Shown here in pieces: positions 8,026-15,210 of a stretch of 64,000 bases of DNA. Both the position numbers and the translations under genes were made by a program. Each line of letters opens with the position of its first letter. Position 1 is the first letter of the stretch. Source of the DNA: Paenibacillus sp. AN1007 (lineage in GTDB: Bacteria > Bacillota > Bacilli > Paenibacillales > Paenibacillaceae); assembly GCF_040702995.1 (NCBI RefSeq), contig NZ_CP159992.1, positions 5,085,501 through 5,149,500 on the forward strand, given 5' to 3'. The notes below the pieces were generated by a model. It ran no database searches and was not told the DNA's origin. It was given only the letters and a program-made list of their open reading frames with translations.

Positions 8026-8472
8026 ATGATGAAGCACCTCACTGTAGAACCAGGTCAATCCATCGGTGATATCCGGCTGGGGATGACACAGAACGAAGTT
8101 GAGCAGACAGACGCGTTCAGCCTTGATCCCAAAGTTGAGTATGATGCCCAGGGCAAAGCTCAATTTATTGAATTTTATGAGAGCGATGAATTCAAATGTA
8201 TGCTCGGTAAACTCGATCTTCTGGGCACCGAAGCTGACGTTCTCATTCCGCAGTTGGATGAAATATCGCCGTATGACCGGGAAGATCCTGAACTCGGATG
8301 CAGCTTCCAGTTCGATCAGATCGGCTTGATTCTGTGGCGTCCGGTGCCGATGACACGGCAGGATATGCAGGAGAAGTGGTTTCTGGAGATGCCGCCCGAA
8401 AATCAGCAGGACGAAATGAAACACCTCTGCTTCTCTACGGCTGCTGTCTATGCCAAAGGGTATTATGACTAG
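8026..8472 (+). CDS. Hypothetical protein, 148 aa
   Basis: A soluble acidic protein whose N-terminus 'IGDIRLGMTQNEVE' resembles the short repeat-like opening of SmpA/BLIP-type small domains (G-x-I-R-L-G-M-T). The rest, 'CSFQFDQIGLILWRPVPM', is not recognised. ATG 8026 (then ATG 8029) follows GGAGAGG. A longer in-frame ATG at 7978 with its own weaker GGGGA is possible and would add 16 residues. The gene ends before a strong bidirectional terminator shared with thiC. Confidence 0.6.
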   Translation: MMKHLTVEPGQSIGDIRLGMTQNEVEQTDAFSLDPKVEYDAQGKAQFIEFYESDEFKCMLGKLDLLGTEADVLIPQLDEISPYDREDPELGCSFQFDQIGLILWRPVPMTRQDMQEKWFLEMPPENQQDEMKHLCFSTAAVYAKGYYD

Positions 8473-8550
8473 TTACGTCATGTTGGAAGTTGACTGCCTC
8501 AAGTGAACAATCCAGCATCACTGCTCACTGCTCTCATACTCCGATACATA

Positions 8551-8597
8551 AAAAAGTGACCCAAGTTCAGGCTCGACATGCCTGTTGGGTCACTTTT
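8551..8597. terminator. Bidirectional terminator
   Basis: A 13-base-pair inverted repeat, AAAAGTGACCCAA with TTGGGTCACTTTT, with T-rich tails on both strands. It separates the convergent 8026 gene and thiC. Confidence 0.85.
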
Positions 8598-8686
8598 ATT
8601 AGTTTGAACCATTCTATGCTCTATTCAGCTGGCCATCTACGACCTACCTTAACAGTCACGGTCTACGTCAGCAGATTAGTCATAAT

Positions 8687-10510
8687 CTATGAACGTGCCC
8701 GATACTCCTCAGCCTTCGCCTGCATCCCAGCGGCGACTGCCTCTTCTTCCTTCAAGCCGCGATCTGCGGCAAAAGCGCGGATATCCTGCGTGATGCGCAT
8801 GCTGCAGAACTTCGGCCCACACATGGAGCAGAAATGTGCCTCCTTGGCCCCTTCTGCAGGCAGTGTCTCGTCATGGTAGGACAGTGCCCGTTCCGGGTCC
8901 AGAGACAGGTTAAACTGATCCCGCCAGCGGAATTCGAAACGTGCTTTCGAAAGTGCATCATCCCGGCGCTGGGCACGTGGATGCCCTTTGGCCAAATCAG
9001 CGGCATGAGCAGCTATTTTATAAGCGATTACCCCTTCGCGCACGTCATCCTTATTTGGGAGCCCGAGATGCTCCTTCGGCGTAACATAGCAGAGCATGGA
9101 CGTACCAAACCAACCAATCATCGCTGCCCCGATTGCAGACGTAATGTGATCATAGCCCGGAGCAATGTCAGTAGTCAGCGGCCCGAGTGTATAGAAAGGA
9201 GCTTCCTGGCAGATTTCCATCTGCAAATCTACATTCTCCTTGATCTTGTGCATCGGCACATGGCCCGGCCCTTCGATCATGACCTGAACATCATGCTTCC
9301 ACGCGATCTGCGTCAATTCCCCGAGCGTTGCCAGTTCCGCCATCTGTGCCTCGTCATTGGCATCGTAGATGCTCCCTGGGCGCAGTCCATCCCCGAGGGA
9401 GAACGCCACATCATACCTTTTCATAATCTCGCAAATTTCTTCAAAATGAGTGTACAAAAAATTCTCCTGATGATGTGCCAGACACCACGCCGCCATAATC
9501 GACCCGCCACGCGATACAATACCCGTCATGCGTTTCGCCGTCATTGGAATATAACGCAGCAGCACGCCGGCATGAATCGTAAAATAATCCACACCCTGCT
9601 CCGCCTGTTCAATCAGCGTATCCCGATACAGTTCCCAAGTGAGGGCTTCCGCCTCGCCATTCACCTTCTCCAGCGCCTGATAGAGCGGCACCGTACCAAT
9701 CGGCACCGGAGAGTTGCGAATGATCCATTCCCGGGTGGTATGAATGTCTTTCCCAGTGGAGAGATCCATCACCGTATCCGATCCCCACCGTACAGCCCAG
9801 GTCATCTTCTCCACCTCCTCCTCGATCGAGGAAGATACAGCAGAATTACCGATATTGGCATTGATCTTGACATGAAAATGACGACCAATCAGCATCGGCT
9901 CACTCTCCGGGTGATTGATGTTGGAGGGCAGAATCGCCCGGCCGCTCGCCAGCTCCTGCCGTACAAATTCCGGCTCCACCCCTTCACGAATAGCTGCGTA
10001 TTCCATCTCTGGCGTAATCAGACCCTGCCGCGCATAGTGCATCTGTGTAACGCAGCGCCCACCCAGAGCACGCAGCGGCTGTCCGCGAAAGCCTGGGTAT
10101 TCCTCCGCTCCAGCTCTCCGTCCTCCAGGCTTCAATCCGTTATCCTCCGGTTTAACGGCGCGGCCCTCGTATGCTTCTACATCACCGCGCTCCATGATCC
10201 AGTGATTTCGGAGCGCAGGCAGTCCCTTCCGAATGTCCATCTGGAATTCGGGATCGGTCATCGGGCCGCTCGTATCGTAGACACGCAGCGGCTCATTATG
10301 CTCCACCCCTTGGGGAGTATTCGTGTCATGCAGGGCAATTTCACGCTCCGGTACAGCTATGTCCGGTCGTGAGCCCTGAATGTACACTTTGCGGCTGCCC
10401 GGGAAGGGCTGAACCCCGCCAGCCGCTCCGGTTTTCTTTTCCACCGGATGGCCATCGTTCCCCAATTCCTCTATTCCAATCTGCTTGCCCGTTTGGTTAT
10501 GTGTACTCAT
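8687..10510 (-). CDS. thiC: Phosphomethylpyrimidine synthase ThiC
   Basis: ThiC converts aminoimidazole ribotide to HMP phosphate, the pyrimidine part of thiamine, using a radical-SAM 4Fe-4S cluster. All 607 residues are present, the usual length. The family core is clear: 'NANIGNSAVSSSIEEEVEK', 'GADTVMDLSTG'-like segment (here GSDTVMDLSTG), 'LGDGLRPG', 'MIEGPGHVPMHKIKENVD', and the C-terminal cluster motif Cys561-x2-Cys564-x4-Cys569 (CSMCGPKFC). AGAGGAGG lies upstream of ATG 10510. It is the only thiamine gene here and is preceded by a TPP riboswitch, so it is expected to be shut down by thiamine pyrophosphate. Confidence 0.98.
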   Translation of the reverse strand: MSTHNQTGKQIGIEELGNDGHPVEKKTGAAGGVQPFPGSRKVYIQGSRPDIAVPEREIALHDTNTPQGVEHNEPLRVYDTSGPMTDPEFQMDIRKGLPALRNHWIMERGDVEAYEGRAVKPEDNGLKPGGRRAGAEEYPGFRGQPLRALGGRCVTQMHYARQGLITPEMEYAAIREGVEPEFVRQELASGRAILPSNINHPESEPMLIGRHFHVKINANIGNSAVSSSIEEEVEKMTWAVRWGSDTVMDLSTGKDIHTTREWIIRNSPVPIGTVPLYQALEKVNGEAEALTWELYRDTLIEQAEQGVDYFTIHAGVLLRYIPMTAKRMTGIVSRGGSIMAAWCLAHHQENFLYTHFEEICEIMKRYDVAFSLGDGLRPGSIYDANDEAQMAELATLGELTQIAWKHDVQVMIEGPGHVPMHKIKENVDLQMEICQEAPFYTLGPLTTDIAPGYDHITSAIGAAMIGWFGTSMLCYVTPKEHLGLPNKDDVREGVIAYKIAAHAADLAKGHPRAQRRDDALSKARFEFRWRDQFNLSLDPERALSYHDETLPAEGAKEAHFCSMCGPKFCSMRITQDIRAFAADRGLKEEEAVAAGMQAKAEEYRARS

Positions 10511-10834
10511 GTCTCCTGTTTCCTCCTCTGTGATCTTCTTTTGTGCATTCTCTCACTAATGCGTCAGCTCCAACGACCACACCTGACAGAAAACATCCAA
10601 AGCACAGAAGCACAGCAGGAGTGATCCTGCTCAAGCAGCCCGATAGATCCAAGAGACAGATTTTTATGTACAGCAGCACGAGAACCGAGATTACTATACT
10701 GATCCGTTCAGCGTAATTTCATGGTTCCGTTGTTATTTTCCATCATCAACATGCCCTGAACGGCTGCCCCAGAACTCCAAAGGTACCGCGATGGTAAAGC
10801 ACAACAACGAATGACTCTCTGCTTGCCGCCGTAT
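10511..10834 (-). other. thiC distal leader without gene
   Basis: About 325 bases between the attenuator-like terminator and thiC. Two short frames here (10497-10679 and 10746-10928) lack good ribosome binding sites and I do not count them. An inverted repeat CCGTTCAG/CTGAACGG (about 10710-10765) could form a further hairpin in the leader. Confidence 0.4.
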
Positions 10835-10866
10835 ATAAAAAAGCCGGTTCCGAAGGAACCGACTTA
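10835..10866 (-). terminator. Leader terminator between TPP riboswitch and thiC
   Basis: On the minus strand the stem AAGTCGGTTCC / GGAACCGGCTT with a TTC loop is followed by six T residues. It lies about 100 bases after the TPP aptamer, in the position expected of a riboswitch-controlled terminator. Confidence 0.8.
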
Positions 10867-10890
10867 TGTCCATCACCCTGCACGCAGCAT

Positions 10891-10920
10891 GGACAAACCG
10901 CTGCAATGCAGCATTTGTCC
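10891..10920 (-). other. Hairpin in thiC leader, possible antiterminator part
   Basis: GGACAAA...TTTGTCC with an inner CTGC/GCAG helix makes a strong hairpin between aptamer and terminator. The arm TTTGTCCAT can also pair with ATGGACA at about 10866-10874, next to the terminator's 5' arm, so alternative folds are possible. Confidence 0.45.
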
Positions 10921-10962
10921 ATAGACAACGTCCATGGTGTATGTGATCATATGGCCGATTAC

Positions 10963-11053
10963 TTCCCTACGCTGGTATGATCCAGATCAGGTGCAAAGGG
11001 TCCGGGATCTCATGCGATCCCGTCTCAGTCCGGACAATTCGGACTCCCCCAGT
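10963..11053 (-). promoter_or_regulatory. TPP riboswitch (THI element)
   Basis: Read on the minus strand the segment has the conserved THI-box parts in order: CTGGGGGAGTCC, the GACTGAGA core, a GGGATC/GATCCC variable hairpin, ACCCTTTGCACCTGATCTGG and ATACCAGCGTAGGGAA. These are the pyrimidine- and pyrophosphate-sensing arms of the thiamine pyrophosphate aptamer. It lies upstream of thiC on the same strand, with a terminator in between, so it fits control by premature termination when TPP is bound. Confidence 0.97.
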
Positions 11054-11295
11054 AACGTAAACGTATTGCGGCAACCAGGCCGCGTTCAAATCAAAAGATG
11101 ACATTCATCTGGCCCCGCTGGGCCGTCCATTACAGAGTAGCTTAAACTGGATATAAATACAACCTTTATATTCCAGAGGGACCGGCTCATCTGTGTGACA
11201 TTCAGGCGAAGGTGGCTGAAAAAGCTCCCTTTAGCCCGCTTTGCCCCTCTATAAAACATATCGATACCGCATCACATACCAATATCAGCAGACAC

Positions 11296-12039
11296 TTATG
11301 ACAACATAAGTCCCATTTGCGCAGCTGCTTCTTTCAATACCGGCGCATACTCATGCAGTGTTTCCTGTGAGAGCCTGCTGACCGGTCCGGACACGGAAAG
11401 TGCTGCCGCAATATTACCCTTGCGATCCATAATCGGTACAGACACAGCTGCAGCTCCTGGCTCACGTTCCTCATAACTGGTGGCATAACCGCTCACCCGA
11501 ATATCCTCCATCTGCGCCAAATACACTGCTGGATCGATAAACACCGGCCATTCCGGGCCGTTCATCAGTTCCTCCCGGTCCTCTTCGGCGGCAAAAGCCA
11601 TCAGCACTTTGCTGGATGCCCCCACCGAAAGCGGCAGTCTCGCACCAACGGGTGCAACACGCCGAATGGCCTGATCACTCTGCACCGCCTGAATACGAAT
11701 CCGCTCACTGCCGTCACGAAGGTAAAGACTCACAGTTTCACCCAGACGATCTCGGAGCCGCTCCATCGCAGGCAGCAGCAAAATGGCTGGATCATCGCTG
11801 CGCGACATATGCGCCGACAATTCCCAGATGCGAATGCCTAGCCGGTATTTCTCGGTAGCCGCATCGCGTATCACAAAGCCCTTATCCTCCAGCGTAGCCA
11901 TCAACCGATGCACCGTACTTTTGTGCAGACCAATCTGGCTGGCAATTTCGGTGAGTCCAAGATCGCTCCGCGTGGTAAAACATAATAATATATCCAGCGC
12001 CCGTTCGACAGCACGGACGGTTAACTTGCGGTCTTCCAT
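11296..12039 (-). CDS. IclR-family transcriptional regulator
   Basis: A 247-residue regulator with the IclR layout: N-terminal winged helix ('ALDILLCFTTRSDLGLTEIA', 'LHKSTVHRLMATLEDKGFV', residues about 10-60) and a GAF-like effector domain ('GETVSLYLRDGSERIRIQ', 'LPLSVGASSKVLMAF', 'SGYATSYEEREPGAAAVSVP', 'AALSVSGPVSRL'). IclR proteins control catabolic operons in response to small acids or aromatics, but no catabolic operon is adjacent, so the target is unknown. The start has AGGAGGGCAT before ATG. It points away from the hydrolase at 12454, with about 410 bases of intergenic DNA between. Confidence 0.9.
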   Translation of the reverse strand: MEDRKLTVRAVERALDILLCFTTRSDLGLTEIASQIGLHKSTVHRLMATLEDKGFVIRDAATEKYRLGIRIWELSAHMSRSDDPAILLLPAMERLRDRLGETVSLYLRDGSERIRIQAVQSDQAIRRVAPVGARLPLSVGASSKVLMAFAAEEDREELMNGPEWPVFIDPAVYLAQMEDIRVSGYATSYEEREPGAAAVSVPIMDRKGNIAAALSVSGPVSRLSQETLHEYAPVLKEAAAQMGLMLS

Positions 12040-12262
12040 GGCATAATGCCCTCCTCATGTTTCATCACATGAAACTTGGTTACATAAATTATATGAGAAA
12101 CGGTCTCATCTGTAAACCAAAAATAGCTGCGAGGCAGGGGAAAAATATATATTTATGATCATTTTATAAGGCTTTAATCTCCTGTAAATTACACGCTATG
12201 GAAATGTTATCTATACATCTAAAGAACTATATAACAATTGCGTAACAAATGCCGTCAATCAA

Positions 12263-12291
12263 TTGACTTTGATGATATCGGAACATACGAT
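12263..12291 (+). promoter_or_regulatory. Putative sigma-A promoter for the 12454 hydrolase
   Basis: TTGACT (12263-12268), 17 bases, TACGAT (12286-12291). The -35 box lies in the small palindrome GTCAA-TCAA-TTGAC (12254-12267), which could be an operator. The rest of the 12040-12453 intergenic stretch is AT-rich without a visible gene. Confidence 0.5.
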
Positions 12292-12453
12292 AAAGACAGG
12301 AACCCTTTCACTTATGATCACTAAAATGTGACTTTAGGATCAGGATGTCATAATAGTATGTACGAGATAAACGATATGAAATGTTATTCTTTTAACATCG
12401 CCGTTAACTTCAGCGGAATGAATCTTTAACCGAATTTTAAAGGAGGGGCGTGC

Positions 12454-13473
12454 ATGTATCCGACATCCCAGAGCGAAGCCCCGCTGCATACCAAAGTGTC
12501 CGATCTGCCCTCTTCATTGTCACCGAGGCTGATCCGGTTCAAACATATTGTCGTAGCGCTGCTGCTCTCCGTTGTTTTTTTCCTGTTGTTTTGTTTTATT
12601 GCCTTACATGGTTATATCGCTTGGGTGCTGTCGAATCCTACAGTTGCTCCGGTCTTTTCGAATCCGATGCAGGCTAAAAATATGAAATACGAAGACATTA
12701 CCTTCCCCGCAGCGGACGGCAGCCGAACAATGCAGGGCTGGTATATTCCCGCTGCCACTGATACGGGCAAAACCATTATTTTCAGCCATGGTTATGGAGC
12801 GAACCGAGAGGAAACATGGGTACCTATGTACGATCTCGCCCACTATGCACATCAGCTCGGTTTTAATGTGGTCATGTTTGATTACGGCTTTGCATCTCAG
12901 GTCAACAGAGCCGTAGCTACCGGCGGCAAAGCCGAGTCCCAGCAGCTGCTCGGAGCGATTCAGTTTGCCAAGCAGCGCGGCGCACAGGAACTGGTTGTCT
13001 GGGGTTTCTCTATGGGAGCCGGAACCGCCCTGCAGACTGGGCTGCTGACCGATGAAGTGAATGCCATGATTCTGGACAGCACTTTCCTGCTGGAGCCGGA
13101 TACACTCTACCACAACATTCACAATCAGATTAATCTGCCGCGTCAGCCTACACTGGAGATTATGAAGCTGCTCTTCCCGGTGTTGAACGGTACCGGTCTG
13201 CAGCAGATTCCGTACCAGGAAGTTAAAAAGAAAGACTATCCGTTCCCGATCTTTTTCATCCATGGTACAAAAGACGAGAAGGCCCCTTACCCGATTGCGG
13301 AGCAGCTTGCCGCCAATCAGACCAATCCATTTTCCGAAGAATGGATCGTGCAGGACGCGCATCACGAACTGATTTTCAGGGAGCATCCAAAGGAATATCT
13401 GCGCCGTGTCTCCACGTTCCTTAGTCATGTAACGAAGACAAGCAGTGAGGATGTGCAGCAAAACGAGCAGTAA
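12454..13473 (+). CDS. Membrane-anchored alpha/beta hydrolase
   Basis: A 339-residue serine hydrolase. A single membrane helix lies at about 31-53, so the catalytic domain is outside the membrane or anchored to it. Catalytic parts: oxyanion motif 'SHGYGANREE', nucleophile elbow 'WGFSMGAG' (Ser186), acid Asp274 in 'IHGTKDEKAP', and His303 or His304 in 'QDAHHELIF'. This is the YqkD/BAAT-like group of Bacillales extracytoplasmic hydrolases with unknown substrate. The ribosome binding site AAAGGAGG is eight bases before ATG. A terminator follows at 13512. Confidence 0.87.
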   Translation: MYPTSQSEAPLHTKVSDLPSSLSPRLIRFKHIVVALLLSVVFFLLFCFIALHGYIAWVLSNPTVAPVFSNPMQAKNMKYEDITFPAADGSRTMQGWYIPAATDTGKTIIFSHGYGANREETWVPMYDLAHYAHQLGFNVVMFDYGFASQVNRAVATGGKAESQQLLGAIQFAKQRGAQELVVWGFSMGAGTALQTGLLTDEVNAMILDSTFLLEPDTLYHNIHNQINLPRQPTLEIMKLLFPVLNGTGLQQIPYQEVKKKDYPFPIFFIHGTKDEKAPYPIAEQLAANQTNPFSEEWIVQDAHHELIFREHPKEYLRRVSTFLSHVTKTSSEDVQQNEQ

Positions 13474-13511
13474 TCAACAAATTATCATTATATTCACCAT
13501 TAGTTATCTAC

Positions 13512-13535
13512 AGAGCCCTTCAGGGGCTCTTTTTT
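13512..13535 (+). terminator. Rho-independent terminator
   Basis: AGAGCCC-TTCA-GGGGCTCT followed by six T residues, 38 bases after the hydrolase stop. Confidence 0.9.
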
Positions 13536-13637
13536 ATGTGCACATAGGACAAAGCGCCCGGGGAATACACTGTTTAGACAGAGCAAATGTAAATGAACGT
13601 AGACTGTATTCAATGAATGATTGGAGGGTCAATGAAT

Positions 13638-14933
13638 ATGAACTGTGATGGATACGGCCGCCTGCTGCCTCTGCGGACGCTGGAAGAAATCCGCTTCTGG
13701 AAGGAACAGGAGAAAGAACATACCATCATTATTCGGGCGTTGGTTCCAGATCTGGAGGCCGCATACGTCAGGCTGCTGGAAGAATGGGAAGCCGCTTTTG
13801 CAAACAGTGAGCGGGTAGCCAATCAGCTGTTAAAGCAGCTGCTGCCCGCAACCCAGCCTCCTGCTCCCTATATGATCCGGTGTATTGATCAACTTGTCTC
13901 GGCAGCACAGCATCAGTCCAGGGAGTTTATTAAACAGCTGTACGTCATGCTGGAGCAAAGTGCGGCTGTGCATGCGGTTCCGCTTGCTGAGACCTTCATT
14001 CTGCATGTCATCCGCGAGTCCGAATATTTTCTGGGAGTTCTCGAAACGTTGAGTCAGCCCGGCATTTTTAGGGAAACAGAACCCGCATCATCGATACTAC
14101 TGGAAAATGCCCTGCACGGCGCAGCCTCCCAAGACCTCCAGAACGTCCGCAATGATGAAACATCGGAATCACAGGCCCCTTCTTCCGGGAATGCAAATGC
14201 TGCTCCCACTGCCTCAGCCCTGGTGCAGGCTGCATCACTCCAGCCTTCATCCGGCGGTACTGCGCCAGCTGAGTCTGCACTTACCTCTGCCCCGGTAAAA
14301 GAAAAGCCGGTTCCCATTGGCGGGCACACACTGCCTCCTCTACCCTACCCATACAATGCGCTGGAGCCGCATATTGACGAACTGACGATGCGCATCCATC
14401 ATGACAAACACCATCAGTCTTATGTAGACGGGTTAAATGTGGCGGAGAAGAAGCTGGCGGAATCCCGGAAAAAGAACAACTTTGAACTCGTCAAACATTG
14501 GGAGCGCGAACTTGCTTTTAACGGAGCGGGACATTATCTGCATACCATCTTTTGGACGATTATGAACCCTGCAGGCGGCGGCAAACCTGCAGGCATGCTC
14601 GCAGAACAGATCAAACGTGATTTTGGCAGCTATGAGGCATTCAAAAATCAATTTACCGAAGCCGCCAACAAGGTCGAGGGCAGCGGCTGGGCAATGCTCG
14701 TTTGGAGCCCGAGAGCACATCGTTTGGAAATTTTGCAGGCTGAAAAACACCAGAATCTGTCCCAATCGGACATCGTTCCACTTCTGCCTCTGGATGTATG
14801 GGAGCACGCTTATTATCTCAAACATCAGAACGAACGTAAAAAGTACATTGAAGATTGGTGGAATGTCGTCTACTGGCCTGCTGTTGCTGAACGTTACGAA
14901 ACCGCACGCAAGCTGCTGTGGCCGCCTTATTAA
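13638..14933 (+). CDS. Superoxide dismutase (Fe/Mn) with N-terminal extension, SodF-like
   Basis: A 431-residue fusion. Residues about 1-145 are a helical domain with 'EIRFWKEQEKEHTIIIRALVP' spread over two helices, resembling the DUF2935 four-helix type that carries E/H metal-like residues. Residues about 150-220 are an Ala/Pro/Ser-rich linker. The C-terminal 200 residues are a complete Fe/Mn SOD: 'LPPLPYPYNALEPHI', 'MRIHHDKHHQSY', 'GAGHYLHTIFW', 'GSGWAMLVW' and 'PLDVWEHAYYLKHQ', so the three His and one Asp metal ligands are present. B. subtilis SodF is also an extended Fe-SOD. Three in-frame ATGs exist (13617, 13632, 13638); 13638 has the right distance from GGAGGG. Confidence 0.88.
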   Translation: MNCDGYGRLLPLRTLEEIRFWKEQEKEHTIIIRALVPDLEAAYVRLLEEWEAAFANSERVANQLLKQLLPATQPPAPYMIRCIDQLVSAAQHQSREFIKQLYVMLEQSAAVHAVPLAETFILHVIRESEYFLGVLETLSQPGIFRETEPASSILLENALHGAASQDLQNVRNDETSESQAPSSGNANAAPTASALVQAASLQPSSGGTAPAESALTSAPVKEKPVPIGGHTLPPLPYPYNALEPHIDELTMRIHHDKHHQSYVDGLNVAEKKLAESRKKNNFELVKHWERELAFNGAGHYLHTIFWTIMNPAGGGKPAGMLAEQIKRDFGSYEAFKNQFTEAANKVEGSGWAMLVWSPRAHRLEILQAEKHQNLSQSDIVPLLPLDVWEHAYYLKHQNERKKYIEDWWNVVYWPAVAERYETARKLLWPPY

Positions 14934-15063
14934 AGTGATGCAGCTGTAAGTAAAAAAGCAAGGATTGGTAGTAGGTGTGTTAGCGAATCATCATAGTCAC
15001 ACAAGTAAGACCCGAGTAAGCTGCCTGATACGTCACTTGAAAATGAGAGCTGCTCAAAACACA

Positions 15064-15103
15064 AAAGAGATATCTCCAGTCAAAGACTGAAAGATATCTC
15101 TTT
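15064..15103. terminator. Terminator-like hairpin between convergent genes
   Basis: AAAGAGATATCT and AGATATCTCTTT form a 12-base-pair stem with an inner AGTC/GACT helix. T tracts are short on both sides. It lies between the SOD gene and the FnIII-SLH gene, which converge. Confidence 0.6.
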
Positions 15104-15210
15104 AAATAGGTTTGCGTAAAGAACGAAGATCATTCGTTTGTGCTCGTGCGCTTGATCGTATTTCAGCTTATGCTTCTACTCTCTTTCGCAGCAGAGCCGT
15201 GTTTTAATTG

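Noticed and set aside
8834..10372. 512-codon plus-strand frame
   Set aside because: It is antisense to thiC, which is certain from its motifs; no ribosome binding site or recognisable domain.
10746..10928. 60-codon minus-strand frame in the thiC leader
   Set aside because: It overlaps the leader terminator and hairpin and has no ribosome binding site; structure explains the sequence better.
12604..13461. 285-codon minus-strand frame
   Set aside because: Shadow of the alpha/beta hydrolase, whose catalytic triad and ribosome binding site are clear.
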